Part shown: piece by piece, positions 13,052 through 24,159 of the stretch | Numbering within the stretch: the first letter of the stretch is position 1 | Layout: each line of letters starts with the position of its first letter | Assembly (NCBI GenBank): GCA_000827265.1 | Contig: KN834767.1 | Span: forward strand, 1 to 64,000 | DNA: 64,000 bases | Reading direction: 5' to 3' | Origin: Collybiopsis luxurians FD-317 M1 | Taxonomy: Eukaryota > Basidiomycota > Agaricomycetes > Agaricales > Omphalotaceae | The notes under the pieces: generated by a model | The model's input: only the letters and a program-made list of their open reading frames with translations | What the model was told of the DNA's origin: nothing | Database searches by the model: none | Made by a program: the position numbers and the translations under genes

Positions 13052-14242
13052 ATGTTTGCCACTCTGCGTCGCTGTGCGCAAGTGGTATCTTCCGCCTCCA
13101 GACCAAACCCAGCTCTGTCATTGTCCAAATCTTCGCGCCAAAAATCTCCTCTCTCTCGAGTTTCCGTCGATGGTCTTTTCCAGACTTACAAGCCCGTAAC
13201 TCCTGCTCTACGACACTTGAAAAGGCCCTTGAATCCTCATTTGTACGCTGGACGCCCCGTACGACTCTTAACTTACCCTTTACGCAAAAACGGCGGCCGT
13301 AATAACACCGGCCGCATTACTGTCAGACACAGAGGCGGAGGTCACAGGCAGCGGATACGTATTGTCGACTGGAAACGAGAAGAAGGCGGTATTTGGGATG
13401 TCATTAGAATTGAATACGATCCCGGACGCAGTGCACACTTGGCCCTCATCAGGCGTCGGCGTACGTTAGAGTCAGAGTCTGAAGCGGCTGAGGGAGACCC
13501 GTATGGACCGGGCTGGGCTTACATCCTTGCCACAGAGGGAATGCGTGCAGGGGACAGCGTACAAAGTTTCCGCTCGGGTATCCCACCGGACCTCGTTCCA
13601 GGTCTAAACCTGAATCTCTCCTCCGCCAAATCAAAACTTCCGTCCGAACATGGCGCTGAAAATGATGCCGACACTGACAACACGTCCTCCCTTGCCCTCG
13701 GTATCTTCCGTGCGCTCACACTCAAGTCCGGAAACGTTCTACCTCTAGCCCTCATTCCCCCCGGTACCGTCGTACACAACGTAACTCTCACTCCCACCGG
13801 CCCTGCTCGTCTCGTTCGCAGTGCGGGCACTTCTGCTCTCATCGTCTCCCACGAAACCGCCGACCAGTCAGCTTCTCCCAACCCTACGCTATACACCCAA
13901 GTCCGTCTTGCCTCGGGTGAAATTCGTCGCATCCTCCAAGGTGCCTTTGCTACCATTGGCACAGTTTCCAATCCCCTCTGGAAACATCGCTCCCTTGGTA
14001 AAGCTGGACGCAGTCGTTGGCTAGGCTGGCGTCCCGCTGTTCGTGGTGTAGCAATGAACGCCAAAGATCATCCGCACGGTGGTGGTAGAGGTAAGGGTAA
14101 AAGTAACAAGCATCCCGTCAGCATTTGGGGTTGGGGAACCAAAGGTACGAGGACGAGGAAGCCTGGGCCAAAGGGACCCAAGAACAGCAACAAGTTGGTG
14201 GTCAAGGAGAGGCCGAGAGGTGTCGAGAGAAGAAAACTCTAG
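13052..14242 (+). CDS. RML2: Mitochondrial large ribosomal subunit protein uL2m
   Basis: This is a single-exon gene of 396 residues. It starts with a basic, Ser/Arg-rich mitochondrial presequence (MFATLRRCAQVVSS). The uL2 RNA-binding domain follows (GRNNTGRITVRHRGGGHRQR) and then the C-terminal domain with the near-universal AMNAKDHPHGGGRGKGK. The last part, KGTRTRKPGPKGPK, is also typical. An insertion of about 60-70 residues rich in Ser/Glu/Asp lies in the middle, as is common for fungal mitochondrial ribosomal proteins. ATG 13052 is the first ATG in frame. The lack of introns stands out among the intron-rich neighbours. Confidence 0.95.
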   Translation: MFATLRRCAQVVSSASRPNPALSLSKSSRQKSPLSRVSVDGLFQTYKPVTPALRHLKRPLNPHLYAGRPVRLLTYPLRKNGGRNNTGRITVRHRGGGHRQRIRIVDWKREEGGIWDVIRIEYDPGRSAHLALIRRRRTLESESEAAEGDPYGPGWAYILATEGMRAGDSVQSFRSGIPPDLVPGLNLNLSSAKSKLPSEHGAENDADTDNTSSLALGIFRALTLKSGNVLPLALIPPGTVVHNVTLTPTGPARLVRSAGTSALIVSHETADQSASPNPTLYTQVRLASGEIRRILQGAFATIGTVSNPLWKHRSLGKAGRSRWLGWRPAVRGVAMNAKDHPHGGGRGKGKSNKHPVSIWGWGTKGTRTRKPGPKGPKNSNKLVVKERPRGVERRKL

Positions 14243-14368
14243 ACTATTAGAACTACTAGTTGATTGCAATAATCCCATCTGCCCTAGAGTAAGGGAAAAA
14301 TAATAAACTTCGTGGCCAGTCAAGACAGATTTAAGATAGAAGGTATGCTACAGCTCGATACAACATTG

Positions 14369-16142
14369 TTACTTTTTAGTCTTGCTCTTCTTTCCTTTAC
14401 TTCCCCCTGGCTCTTCACCGTCTCCCTGCAGTCGAAATATCAACGACGAGCTTCAGACAAACGAACGATTACCATACCTTTCGCTTCGTGCCCTTCTTAC
14501 CCTTGTCGCCCTTCCCTTGACTCTTGTCATCCTTCCCCTTTGAGGTCTCTTTTGGTTTTTGTGTTACCGTAAAGAAACCGTCCAGCCGCCCTTGCTGTTT
14601 TGTATTGAGGAATCTCTGTAGTTTCTCAGCCCCCTTGCGTACACGTTCTTCACTGAGAGCAATCTTCAACAAGACGTGAAAAGAAACTTGGCAGAAGCAC
14701 ATACTTGAATCCCTTCTCGGTGACTAAAAACTGTACCAACCCATCGACATCGGGGTTTTTCCATTCCAACTAATGCAGCAAGTTGGAAGTAGTGTGAAAG
14801 AGTTGCATAGTCCACATACCTCTACCTCATCTGCAGGCGTAACGCCAGGCTTCAGGAACAGCTCCTTGGCCTCTTCCCATGGCCAGTCTTCCGGCATCGA
14901 CACACCACCTTTACCCTTCCCTTTTCCTCCCTTCTTCTTGGCTTTCGGTTTTGGCTTACTGGAAGATGCCTCTTCAGCGTCGGAATCGTCAGGTCGCTCA
15001 ACGTCCGACGTTGGAGCAGGTTCCTCTTCCTCTTCTTCCTCCTCGTCAGCTTCAGCTGCAGCCTTTTGCTTCTCCGCGGTCCTGCAGTCGCATTTGAGAT
15101 TGAAATCCTAGGAATAAAATAAAACGATGCACCCACTTTTCCCGGAGATGCTTCACGACACCCTTGAGGCCACCATGCTCACGAATCAGCTTGAGTGCTG
15201 ATTTTGGACCAACACCTTTGATTGGTTCGAGATAGTCGCATCCGAGAAGAATACAGAGATCGATAAACTAGACGCAGGTGAGAAGAGCCCCAAGTACGGG
15301 ACTGTAGTACGAGCATACCTGGCTCATGTTCATTTCAAGGCCTTCCAAAGCTACCTTCAGGTTGATTTCGCTAATGGGCTGCTTCTTTGCTTCGGAAAAG
15401 GTCAGGTGGCGGAATAGAATAGGCGCATTGAATGTGAGGGTGTCCATATCTTCCGAGCCAGCAGCGTATACCTACATGAGTTTTGTTAGATTCCCATCAA
15501 ATGGACTGACAGCGCGCTAACCTTTCCACCTCTCGCCAGTTCAGCACATTGAGCTTCTGCTTCTGAAGGAGCCTAACACCAACAATGAGAACAAGCTGAA
15601 TATACTGAATGAGATGAATACGTACAACAATGACGGGAATGCCCATGAGTTTGAGCAAGCGTATACACTCTTCATTATGTTGTTTCGTGACTTTGACGGT
15701 TCGTCGCGAGAACCTATCTACGTCTTCAGCCGTTCCCACTTCTTTAGCTTCTTCGCCTTCTTCTTTGGCTTCTTCGCGTCTAGCAAAACGTTTTGATAGC
15801 TAACAAGCCATGAATGTGTGCTTCATATAGACCAGTAGGTAAAGCACATACCACACCCTTCTTCAGCTCTGGAGGTTTACCGTCAAACACGTATGCAGGC
15901 TTGATACCATTTTCAACGATACGTATAGTTCTGTAGAAGAAGCCCATTAAATGACTTGTTGTTTCTCCAGCATCGTTCATGAGCATTTCTCCGTCGCGTT
16001 GTCTGACGGCGATGAGAAACTGGTAAATGGACATGGAGGCGTCGATGGCGACCTTTCTACCGAAAAGAGTCTTGATATCGTGTTCTTTGATTGCTTGAGG
16101 GGCATGCTCTGAGATGAGACCGGTAAGACCTTTGATACCCAT
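14369..16142 (-). CDS. FEN1: Flap endonuclease 1 (Rad27)
   Basis: FEN1 removes 5' flaps during Okazaki fragment maturation and long-patch base excision repair in the nucleus. Nine exons (15852-16142, 15626-15799, 15522-15572, 15319-15471, 15137-15267, 14820-15081, 14705-14769, 14478-14652, 14369-14425) encode 452 residues. The N-terminus is [13 protein letters not shown]. Metal-binding acids sit in [11 protein letters not shown] (Asp34), [10 protein letters not shown] (Asp86), [20 protein letters not shown] and [15 protein letters not shown]. The PCNA-binding PIP box is QGRLDGFF near the C-terminus, followed by a Lys/Gly-rich tail. An acidic insertion (EEEEEEE) plus a Lys-rich stretch sit between the helix-hairpin-helix region and the wedge, as in other basidiomycetes. 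Its start codon is 52 bases from that of GPI13. Confidence 0.97.
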
Positions 16143-16194
16143 TGCGGTTTGAGAGAGAACGCGGTCAGAGTAAGTCACGTGTTGAGGGAATGAC
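16143..16194. promoter_or_regulatory. 52-base divergent promoter between FEN1 and GPI13
   Basis: Only 52 bases separate the two ATGs. Unless one start is wrong, the two transcripts must start inside each other's leader or coding region. No TATA box is evident. Confidence 0.5.
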
Positions 16195-19100
16195 ATGTTT
16201 CGGTTACACTCACCAGCTCTTTTACTGTTACTCTGGATATCCTTCGTCCATCTCACTGCAATTTATCTTTTTACCAGTGGTTTCTTGTTGACTAGATTGG
16301 CCCTTACAAATATTTCAACTTGCTCTGATGGCTCTTGCTCTCTCCCACCAACTCACACCAAAGCACTCGTCCTCATCATCGACTCGCTCAGATTCGACTT
16401 TATCGCTCCGGCCCCCTTCATTCCTTCAGCAAACAGCTCAGAGTACTCTTCATATCATCATTCAATACTCACCCTTCCTTCTCTTCTCACAAATGCCCAT
16501 CCATCCAACTCTTTTATATTCAATTCCTACCCTGACCCTCCCACCACAACCTTACAAAGGATCAAGGGCATAACTACGGGCTCGCTGCCAACTTTTGTTG
16601 ACTCTGGGAGTAATTTTGGCGCAAGTGAAATTGCAGAAGATTCGATAGTCGGTCAGGTAGGAGCGAACGGCGGAGAGGTTAGTCCCAGCGCATCCTTTTT
16701 CCAACGAAATACTAAGCAAAATATAGGCTGCTTTCATGGGAGATGATACCTGGATGAATGTTTTTCCTAACGCGTTCCATGTCAATATGACTTGGCCATA
16801 TGATTCCTTCAACGTCGAAGACTTGCACACTGTCGACAACGGTGTCATTACCCACTTGTTTCCTTTACTCCAATCAGCCGAAACCCCAGATCTTATTATC
16901 GGGCACTTTTTAGGTGTAGACCATGTTGGTCACCGTGTTGGCCCATCCCATCCCTCTATGCATTCCAAGTTACTACAGATGAATGCAACCCTCAGCCGTG
17001 TAGTTGATCTTTTACCCAAAGACACTCTTCTCGTCGTTCTAGGCGACCACGGTATGGATCGCGCTGGTGACCATGGCGGTGATAGCGATCTCGAAACCAA
17101 TGCTGCCGTGTGGATTTATAGTAAAAGCGTTCAACTCTTCCAAGACAAGAATACTTCCAGAAAAATTCCTTCGGAGCTGTTACCATATGCCACCTTCCCC
17201 AACGCTGCATCCCCGTATCGTCGTATCCAACAAATAGACTTGGTCCCAACTCTATCGCTCCTTCTTGGTTTACCCATTCCCTTTAACAATCTCGGCACAG
17301 TAATTCCCGAGTTATTCTGGAGGCATTCGTCAAAGTCTGACTCTGATTCTCCTGTCGAGGAGTCCTGGAGTTGGACAGGAAGCCGCAAAGTTCCGAAGAA
17401 TGAAAATTTCGGAAATTCCCTTCTGCTTGCACGCGCTTTACAAGTGAATGCTCAGCAAATACATAGTTATCTCGATACCTATCGCGCTTCTAGCTCTGGC
17501 GCTGAGCTGGATGATGCCTGGTCTGCCTTGGGATCTGCATGGAGTAGTGCTAACAAGACACTTTCCGAGAACGTGGAAGATCAGACATTGGTCGATCTAT
17601 GGAATTACACTCGTCTCGCTCTATCGTCCTGTCGCGCCATGTGGGCACAGTTCAATCCTTTACTGATGATCCTTGGGTTAATATCTCTTGCCGCCTCTCT
17701 TCTTTCTACATACGCGGTCTACACCGGAATCTCCCGCGTGGCGACATCCTCATCTTCTTCCGAGGGTAACACCGGCGTCAAGTGGGAAGAATGGCTAATG
17801 GCTCGCTTGTGGCAAGCGGTACGCGGATTTGCCGGTGGTGCTACCCTTGGTTTTCTTGCCTCGTTAACCTACGAGACTCAGCTCCAAACCTTCGGAAAGG
17901 GTATGGATTCACTAGACTGTATTCTCTTCATGGCTCCGTTTGCGTCCTGTGTCATGGTAGCTATGCATTCACTCCCAAAAAATTACAGGATAGTCAACAT
18001 GCTATCTCTGCTTTCACCTTCCAACCTACTCGTCAGCCTTCCATTCATATTACACGCTGTCGCATTCTTCTCCAACTCGTTTACATTTTGGGAAGACCGC
18101 ATCGTCGCGTTTCTACTTCCCTCTTCACTCCTTCCTCACATTTTGATTGGTATTCGAGCTCCAACTGCTCGACTGCGCCGACGTATCTTAGGTTTCATCG
18201 GATTGTTGGTAGTCTGCGCTAGAATAATGGCAGTAAGCACTGTGTGTCGGGAGGAACAACATCCCTATTGTCATGTCACCTTCTACTCATCTTCATCAGC
18301 CTCGTCTGCTCTAGAAAACGCTTATACCTCGGCTGTAGTCCCACCGTCCGCCTCGTCCTCCGTCGCTCCTCTCTTTGCGGTAATCGGGGCTCCGCTCATG
18401 GCACTCCTACTCCCCATTGCCCTTCGTTTCTTCCTGGCCCAATCGAAATCTGACCAGGGGTTAGCCGGCGTCTGGTTCACCTTCATTGTAACTCCGAGCC
18501 TGCTGTGCGGGACGGGATACTGGTTGATCGAATACGCAGAGACCGCAGGAATAGTTGATGAGAGTGAATGGGGAACCATCCTGAGGTTCTGCAGAACCTC
18601 CTTGGCTTGGGCTGCGATCGGTTGGCCTACTATTCTAGGTGGTTTTGTGTGGTGGAATTTTCCCATGTGTATCTCTGTCGAGACTGGTGAAACTACTGAA
18701 GGACAGCGCAGTCTTCAAGTCAAAATCCTCGGCTTTGCCAATGCGTACGGCGCTCCATATCTTCTCTTCTGGTCGATCCCATTCTGCACCGTATGGGCAA
18801 GCTCGCAACTCACAGCACAAATTATGCTGGGCCTCTCGGCTGTTGCATTAGTATCGTATCTGGAAGTCATGGACGGAGTTCGAGATGTACAAGCGATGGA
18901 AGATGTTTTTGCTTCTAACCGATTGTCGGACATGATCTCTTCTACTTCAAACGGAGGGGACGATTTTGGTCTTGCTGCTCAACAAAATAGCTATTCACCC
19001 AAAGTGAACTTTTCTGAAATTACGCCCATTGTTTTATTAGCGATGCATGTTCTCTTCCGTACGGGCCACCAGTCGACAATGCCTTCTATGCAATGGAAAT

Positions 19101-19558
19101 CCGGTTTCCTTCTCACGTCGACCGTCGCTTATCCTTGGTCGCCGGCTACAGTGGTCCTCAACTCCGTAGGACCTATGTGGACTATCGGAGTAGGCGCTGG
19201 CCTGGTGGGTGTCTGGCTGAAAGCGCCCAGATTTTCCTCGGCCACTGGACCTTCGAAGAAAGATGGCAAAGTGATCCCACCTACAGTCTCAGCTAACAAC
19301 CAGATCCAGCTGTCGACTCTCCTGAGCTGTCTCTGCCTGAGCATGTACTTTCTCACCATCCTCCTCACGACTTCCCTTTCAGCAGCGATTCTTCGACGGC
19401 ACCTTATGGTATGGAAAGTGTTTGCCCCGAGGTGGATCCTGGGCGTACTCGGAGTGTTGACAGGGGATGCGAGTGTACTTACGGTATATCTGGGAGTCTG
19501 GCGGGTTCGGCGGGTGGTGGATAGGACGTTTGTTAGATTGATGGGCGGTACACAATGA
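16195..19558 (+). CDS. GPI13: GPI ethanolamine phosphate transferase 3 (PIG-O)
   Basis: Gpi13 adds phosphoethanolamine to the third mannose of the GPI precursor in the ER; that group later links to the protein. Two exons (16195-16677, 16727-19558) give 1104 residues, the usual size. An N-terminal signal anchor is followed by a lumenal alkaline-phosphatase-fold domain with [12 protein letters not shown] (metal Asp), [15 protein letters not shown] (nucleophile Thr), [24 protein letters not shown] and [14 protein letters not shown]. The C-terminal half is a bundle of many membrane segments. The intron falls just before [12 protein letters not shown]43 at 53-58 kb also acts on GPI anchors. Confidence 0.96.
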
Positions 19559-20574
19559 GTAGGTGTAGCATTAAAGGAGAACTATTTATTCCATCCAAAC
19601 GCCCTCCACAAGTACCGCGTCTAACGTGCTTCCCTGATAATACTACTGTAGATATTGTAGTCAGACTTGGCAAATTTTTATCTGATAAAGTGGTTGCGTT
19701 AGCCACCTCTTTGCGTGTGCGTCCAGTCTTCAGGTATCATTCATTCTAGTCGGCATAGACTTTCGGATGAAGAAACGAATTGGTCGACTTTTTTTCGGAA
19801 GACAGCCATTCCGGCTATATATCAGCTACCAACTGAGAATAGGCAAGCGGTTCAGGGTTGTTGTCTGTCGCGGTGAATCACAGGCGCGACTTTCTCATGA
19901 GTCATGACCGCGTCGGACACGTCCCATTTAACCGGGCAAAAAAATTCATAAATACGAATAATGACATTCTGGTGTCAAGATTATCTCAGTAATTAGTACC
20001 TACTTGGATCCAATCATTGTAATGAAAGAAATCATTCTCAACGCGGAAGAAAAGAAAAAGAGAAGTGGAGGAGCGATGATAGGAAAGAAGACAAGATAGG
20101 AAGGTTTATAACCGATCGTGACAACGAAGGAAACCGTGGTCAACGCGGAAACACAGCAGAATAAAGAACTCGTATAGACGTTTCGCGCAGGGGTTGAACC
20201 CGTTCGAAGTAGAAACAGTCAAACAGGGTATGAGATAAGGTTGAACTTGATGGCCTATGCAAGGATGGTTGGTATCAGGAGAAATAACCCGAGGACAAAG
20301 TTTGTGGACGACTAGGCACTCCCGGCACGGTGATTGAATTTATCGGCAGCTTCACCGTTCACAGACAACTGGGTCGAGTCGGGAAGCAAATGACCATGCA
20401 GAGAAGTCGCATACGTTGTAAATTCTGCATGACATGAGGAAGGATAGAAACACGGGTGTCTTTTCCTGTCCTATGTATCGCACCCTACCGTTCCGTTTTC
20501 CTATGAATGATGAGTTGCCCATCAATCTAACCAGGATAGCTCCAGCATCCCAAAGAGGCAGGCGACCAATTGGA
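19559..20574. other. Intergenic region without a recognised gene
   Basis: About 1 kb between GPI13 and the end of the Zn2Cys6-like gene. The open frames are short and lack family features. No tRNA or repeat is evident. Confidence 0.5.
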
Positions 20575-22075
20575 CTAGCTGGCAACCATTGGAGCGCAGT
20601 AGGAGCTTATCCAGCACATCGGATACACCATAATTGGCTGAACGTAATGATAGTATACTGGGATGAAGGTAGTAATCGACCATCGAGATCGACGTTTTGG
20701 GCGAGGATAGGGAGGAAAAGTGATACAAGAATTGGAAGAGACGGCGGAATAAGGTGAGGAAGGAGCCTGATGATAGAAAGCAGGATAAGAATCTGGTGAA
20801 GTGTCCTCGTCACTGGGATTGTCATTGGAAAATGTGCACTGATTGAAGATCATCATAGTTGATTCATCATTGTAGGTGTTGGAGTTCATATTTCCGCCAA
20901 TCGTGTTGAAATGACCACCGTTAATACTGAAATTCTCACTTGAATTGAACATATGCGGTGTATCCCTGATATATGTGTTATGAGATTATTGCGCGCGAAC
21001 GGAATGGAGTGAAACTCACTTGGCTGGTGGATATGGAGTATGTCCAGTAGAGGAATCTCGGCGACGTTCGGTGAATTCTGCATCGACAGACTTTGAACGC
21101 CGCCGTCGCCGGAGAGGCTCTATATCGACTGTAGCTGACGGCGTTGGATGCTGGGAAAAGGTTGAAGAGTTTTCGACTTGTTCTTGAATGGCATCACCCT
21201 GTATTATGCTAAAGTCACCGTCAACCGATAAATGGCTACGGCAGGCCTATGATAAGGCGACTGAGAACTTACTTGGCTTCATTCATACGGTCTGGAATGA
21301 TATCGTTTGAATTGGTAACTTCGCGTTTGTCGTCGCAGTCATCCGAATTTCTACCATCTTGGGACAATGCCCGCTGATTCAGGAGTCTTTTTCTAAGGTC
21401 TAGTATGCTGAGGACCTGCCCGCCAATAGTTTTGGAGCATCGCGCTCGCCGCGAGGGTTTCGCTATGGCTGGTTTCGAGGAACATTCTTTTTTTCGGCAG
21501 GGAGACTATTTGATTCTGAACTTCAGAAATATCGGAACCTCACAAGGGGTTGGCCCAAACCTCTTTGAGCTCTCGTATCTGTTCCTCTACATTATGCGGT
21601 GGTGAACCTGTTTCCGAGGTGTCGGTAAACGGCAGGACATCTTTTTTTTTTTTCAGCTTCCTTGATCTTGGCTATCAGTGTCCGAATTTCCTCCTCGATC
21701 TTGTTTAAATGTTCGCGTTTACTGATCAGAGGTTAGTTAAAATCTGAAAGGTCGCGCAAAAGGGCAAACATTGACGAGAACCTTTCCCGAGTCACACATT
21801 TTCTACCACTTTTCAAGCATCTTTTACATGAATCGGCGTCTGTCTTGAATTCACAACATAATTTGAGTTTTCTGCGATGATAGCAAGCTCCACTGGAAAG
21901 GAATTGAGTCTACCATGAGAACAGAATGAACATTGTACGCACGGCTTGACCGTGACAGGGTTTTCTTTTGTTTCCGCTATGTCAGGATCGTCGTCGTCCC
22001 TTCCCTGGTCCTCCTGCTCATTGAACCGTATAGCAGAAGAAGACGAGGTATTGCTGCGACTCTGAAGTCTCAACG
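20575..22075 (-). CDS. Zn2Cys6-like regulator candidate, gene model unresolved
   Basis: Several minus-strand pieces look coding and lie in order. An acidic start region ends in KPCVQC (about 21949-22068). Half a zinc cluster, CKRCLKSGRKCVTRERF, lies at about 21775-21830. Next come a coiled coil (KREHLNKIEEEIRTLIAKI), then an acidic segment (QIRELKEVW), then DLRKRLLNQRALSQDG with NDIIPDRMNEA ending at 21273. Exon 21020-21208 carries RRRRRSKSVDAEF, and the last exon is 20575-20965. The last exon contains FSINGGHFNTIGGN, a motif seen in many uncharacterised Agaricomycete proteins. The two Cys halves could not be joined cleanly, and a run of 12 T (21642-21653) shifts the frame between coding-like parts. 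It could be a live gene with an assembly slip or a decaying one. Confidence 0.45.
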
Positions 22076-22870
22076 CTGTAGAGATGAGGGTGGGGACACG
22101 CGAAGACAGATGCTCCCCATTTAGGCAGAAGCTCCAGTAAAAGTAGCGTTATAGGATGGGATTTAACAGCACTACTTTTCTGTTTTTATAGCTTGAAATA
22201 CGATAATGAGCTGTGGTAGGCGGCTAATTCACGGCGCCAGGTCCTGTTCAAGGTGTAAAGGTGAATTAACGTACCCCTATTAGGAGGTGTACTATTGTGA
22301 GAAACTCGGGCGCAAAACTTAACTCAGAAAAGTCGCAGGACGACGGAAATAATATGGAGGAAAGCCAAGTAAAACCCGGTCCACCGCAGAGAGAGGCCAA
22401 AGAGAGGGAGTATCTACCGGATGAAGTTTGAGAGGTGAATTATCGAGAGCAAGACACGAAACCGGATAAGCTTGAAAAGGGAATCCAGGACTGGAAGAGG
22501 AAACCAGACATGCCCAGTGTGAGTTATGAGGCAATAGAGGCGGTAGTCCCTCCTCTGTAAAAATCGAAAACGCAGATATAATCTTCTCGGAGTGCAAATC
22601 TAAACGGTTCCAATACGTTCTGTGATGAGACGTAACATCTTCGATTGCGGTTCGTCGGGAATGACAGTCTGACGCATACTTTTCGAAAAGTCGAGCCTTT
22701 GAACTGTGTTCTGCGCTCGTGAAACGCAGTGAATGATTATGACGGACAGATGTGCGAAATATCAGCATTGGTGTACAAGCGTCAAGTGATTATCGTTTTC
22801 GCCCATTCGGGCCAGGCTATCCTCTGGATAATGAGAGAATCGAGTGCATTATTCGGCCAATCTATCCAAT
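22076..22870. other. Intergenic region without a recognised gene
   Basis: A 149-codon frame on the minus strand (22319-22768) shows no family features and was not accepted. AAAAGTAG near 22139 and CTACTTTT near 22171 form a small inverted repeat. Nothing else is seen. Confidence 0.5.
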
Positions 22871-24083
22871 CTAAACGCCATAAATTCTGCGTGCGTTATC
22901 TCTCGCAATTCTAAGGACCCAATCGGAATCTACTTTCTCTCCTTCTGCACCGTCCTTGTTATTCACCAAGTCTGCCACGAAATCGGCTGTCCAAGGAACC
23001 ATGGCACTGTGACTCAGAGGTATCCTCTTGCCCTTGAGCTCGTTTCCATTTGGAGTATTGTAAAGTGACGAGTAGATATTGGCAGGCACCATGAACGGCG
23101 CGTCTGTTTCTAGCAATATACGTAGGGGTGAGGCGGAAGGAGTAGACGAAGCCGCCATACGCCGGATTATCGTCGGTGTATCCTCGTTGGTTGCAAAGGT
23201 TACCACGCCAGTAATGCCGATGCAAAGGTTGGTGAAATGGTCGAGAAGCCGTTGACCAAAATCAGGGGAGTCGGTGAAACAGTGTATATGTATCTATGTG
23301 ACGTGACGGTCAAGACAAAGAGGCGAAAGATAACATCTGAACTTACCGGATGATCTTTGGGAACAATTTCTTTAAGAATGCGTTCCGTGTCATCATTGGC
23401 TTCTCGAGTATGTATCGTCAGTGGTTTGTTGAGCTTGACTGCTTGTTTTAGTTGACGAGCAAAGACCTCTTGTTGTATATCTCGTGGAGAGTTGTCGTAA
23501 TGATAGTCAAGACCCATTTCCCCCCAACCAACACAACGAGGGTGATTCATTGCTTCTAGACTGAACTACAATGAGAATTCAACGTAGTCAAGCCAAAACG
23601 ACGCACATATCAGCTTCAACCTCGTCATTGTACAGTTTTGCCTCATGTCTAAAGGAAATCTCAGACCGCTAAATCTGTCTGAAATGAAAGTTCTTACGGA
23701 TGTACGCCTGCATAATATTAGATCGACTCTGTATGCGCTCAAACAGTTGACTTACCCATAACAAACCAATACTGGAGACCTCCCCATTTTGATATCCTGT
23801 CCTGCTCATTCAACGCTGAATCTGCATACTCCTTCCACAATTTGCGTACGGGAGCTTCGCACCAAACATCTACGATCGCTTCTACGCGTTTTTCAGCGTA
23901 CATTCCCTTGACAAAATCATAGACATTTCCATATTTCGGAGGGCTGTTCTTGCTGTATCGAGAGGTGTACATTTCAAAAGTAGAGGCTAGATGAGTGTGT
24001 GTATCGACGATCTGAGCAGTCGATGGATGAGCTGGAAGCTGCAGAAAAGCTTCAGACGGTGTACTTGATTTTGATTTGCCCAT
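22871..24083 (-). CDS. TatD-type metal-dependent deoxyribonuclease
   Basis: TatD proteins are TIM-barrel amidohydrolase-fold nucleases acting on 3' DNA ends; eukaryotic members are linked to DNA breakdown and oxidative damage. Five exons (23756-24083, 23698-23707, 23607-23648, 23347-23560, 22871-23293) give 338 residues. Metal and active-site motifs are VDTHTHLAS, MGVHPHEAK, CVGWGEMGLDYHYDN, PLTIHTREA, IHIHCFTDS and LLETDAPF. Exon 2 is only 10 bases and supplies the middle of MGVHPHEAK. I chose ATG 24083 (MGKSKSS). An in-frame ATG at 24200 would add 39 residues rich in Leu/Arg (RHRLLLPSALLARNRF) that resemble a mitochondrial presequence, and would overlap the divergent uS10m gene. Confidence 0.9.
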
Positions 24084-24159
24084 TTTACTGTGATAGTAGA
24101 ATCTATTGCGGGCCAGTAACGCGGATGGCAGTAGTAGTCGATGCCGGAGAAGGAGGAGC

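Noticed and set aside
13519..14064. 181-codon frame antisense to uL2m
   Set aside because: Mirror of the conserved uL2m exon; no independent evidence.
22319..22768. 149-codon open frame on the minus strand
   Set aside because: No motif or domain-like pattern, no splice partner, and it lies downstream of the TatD stop; it looks like a chance frame.
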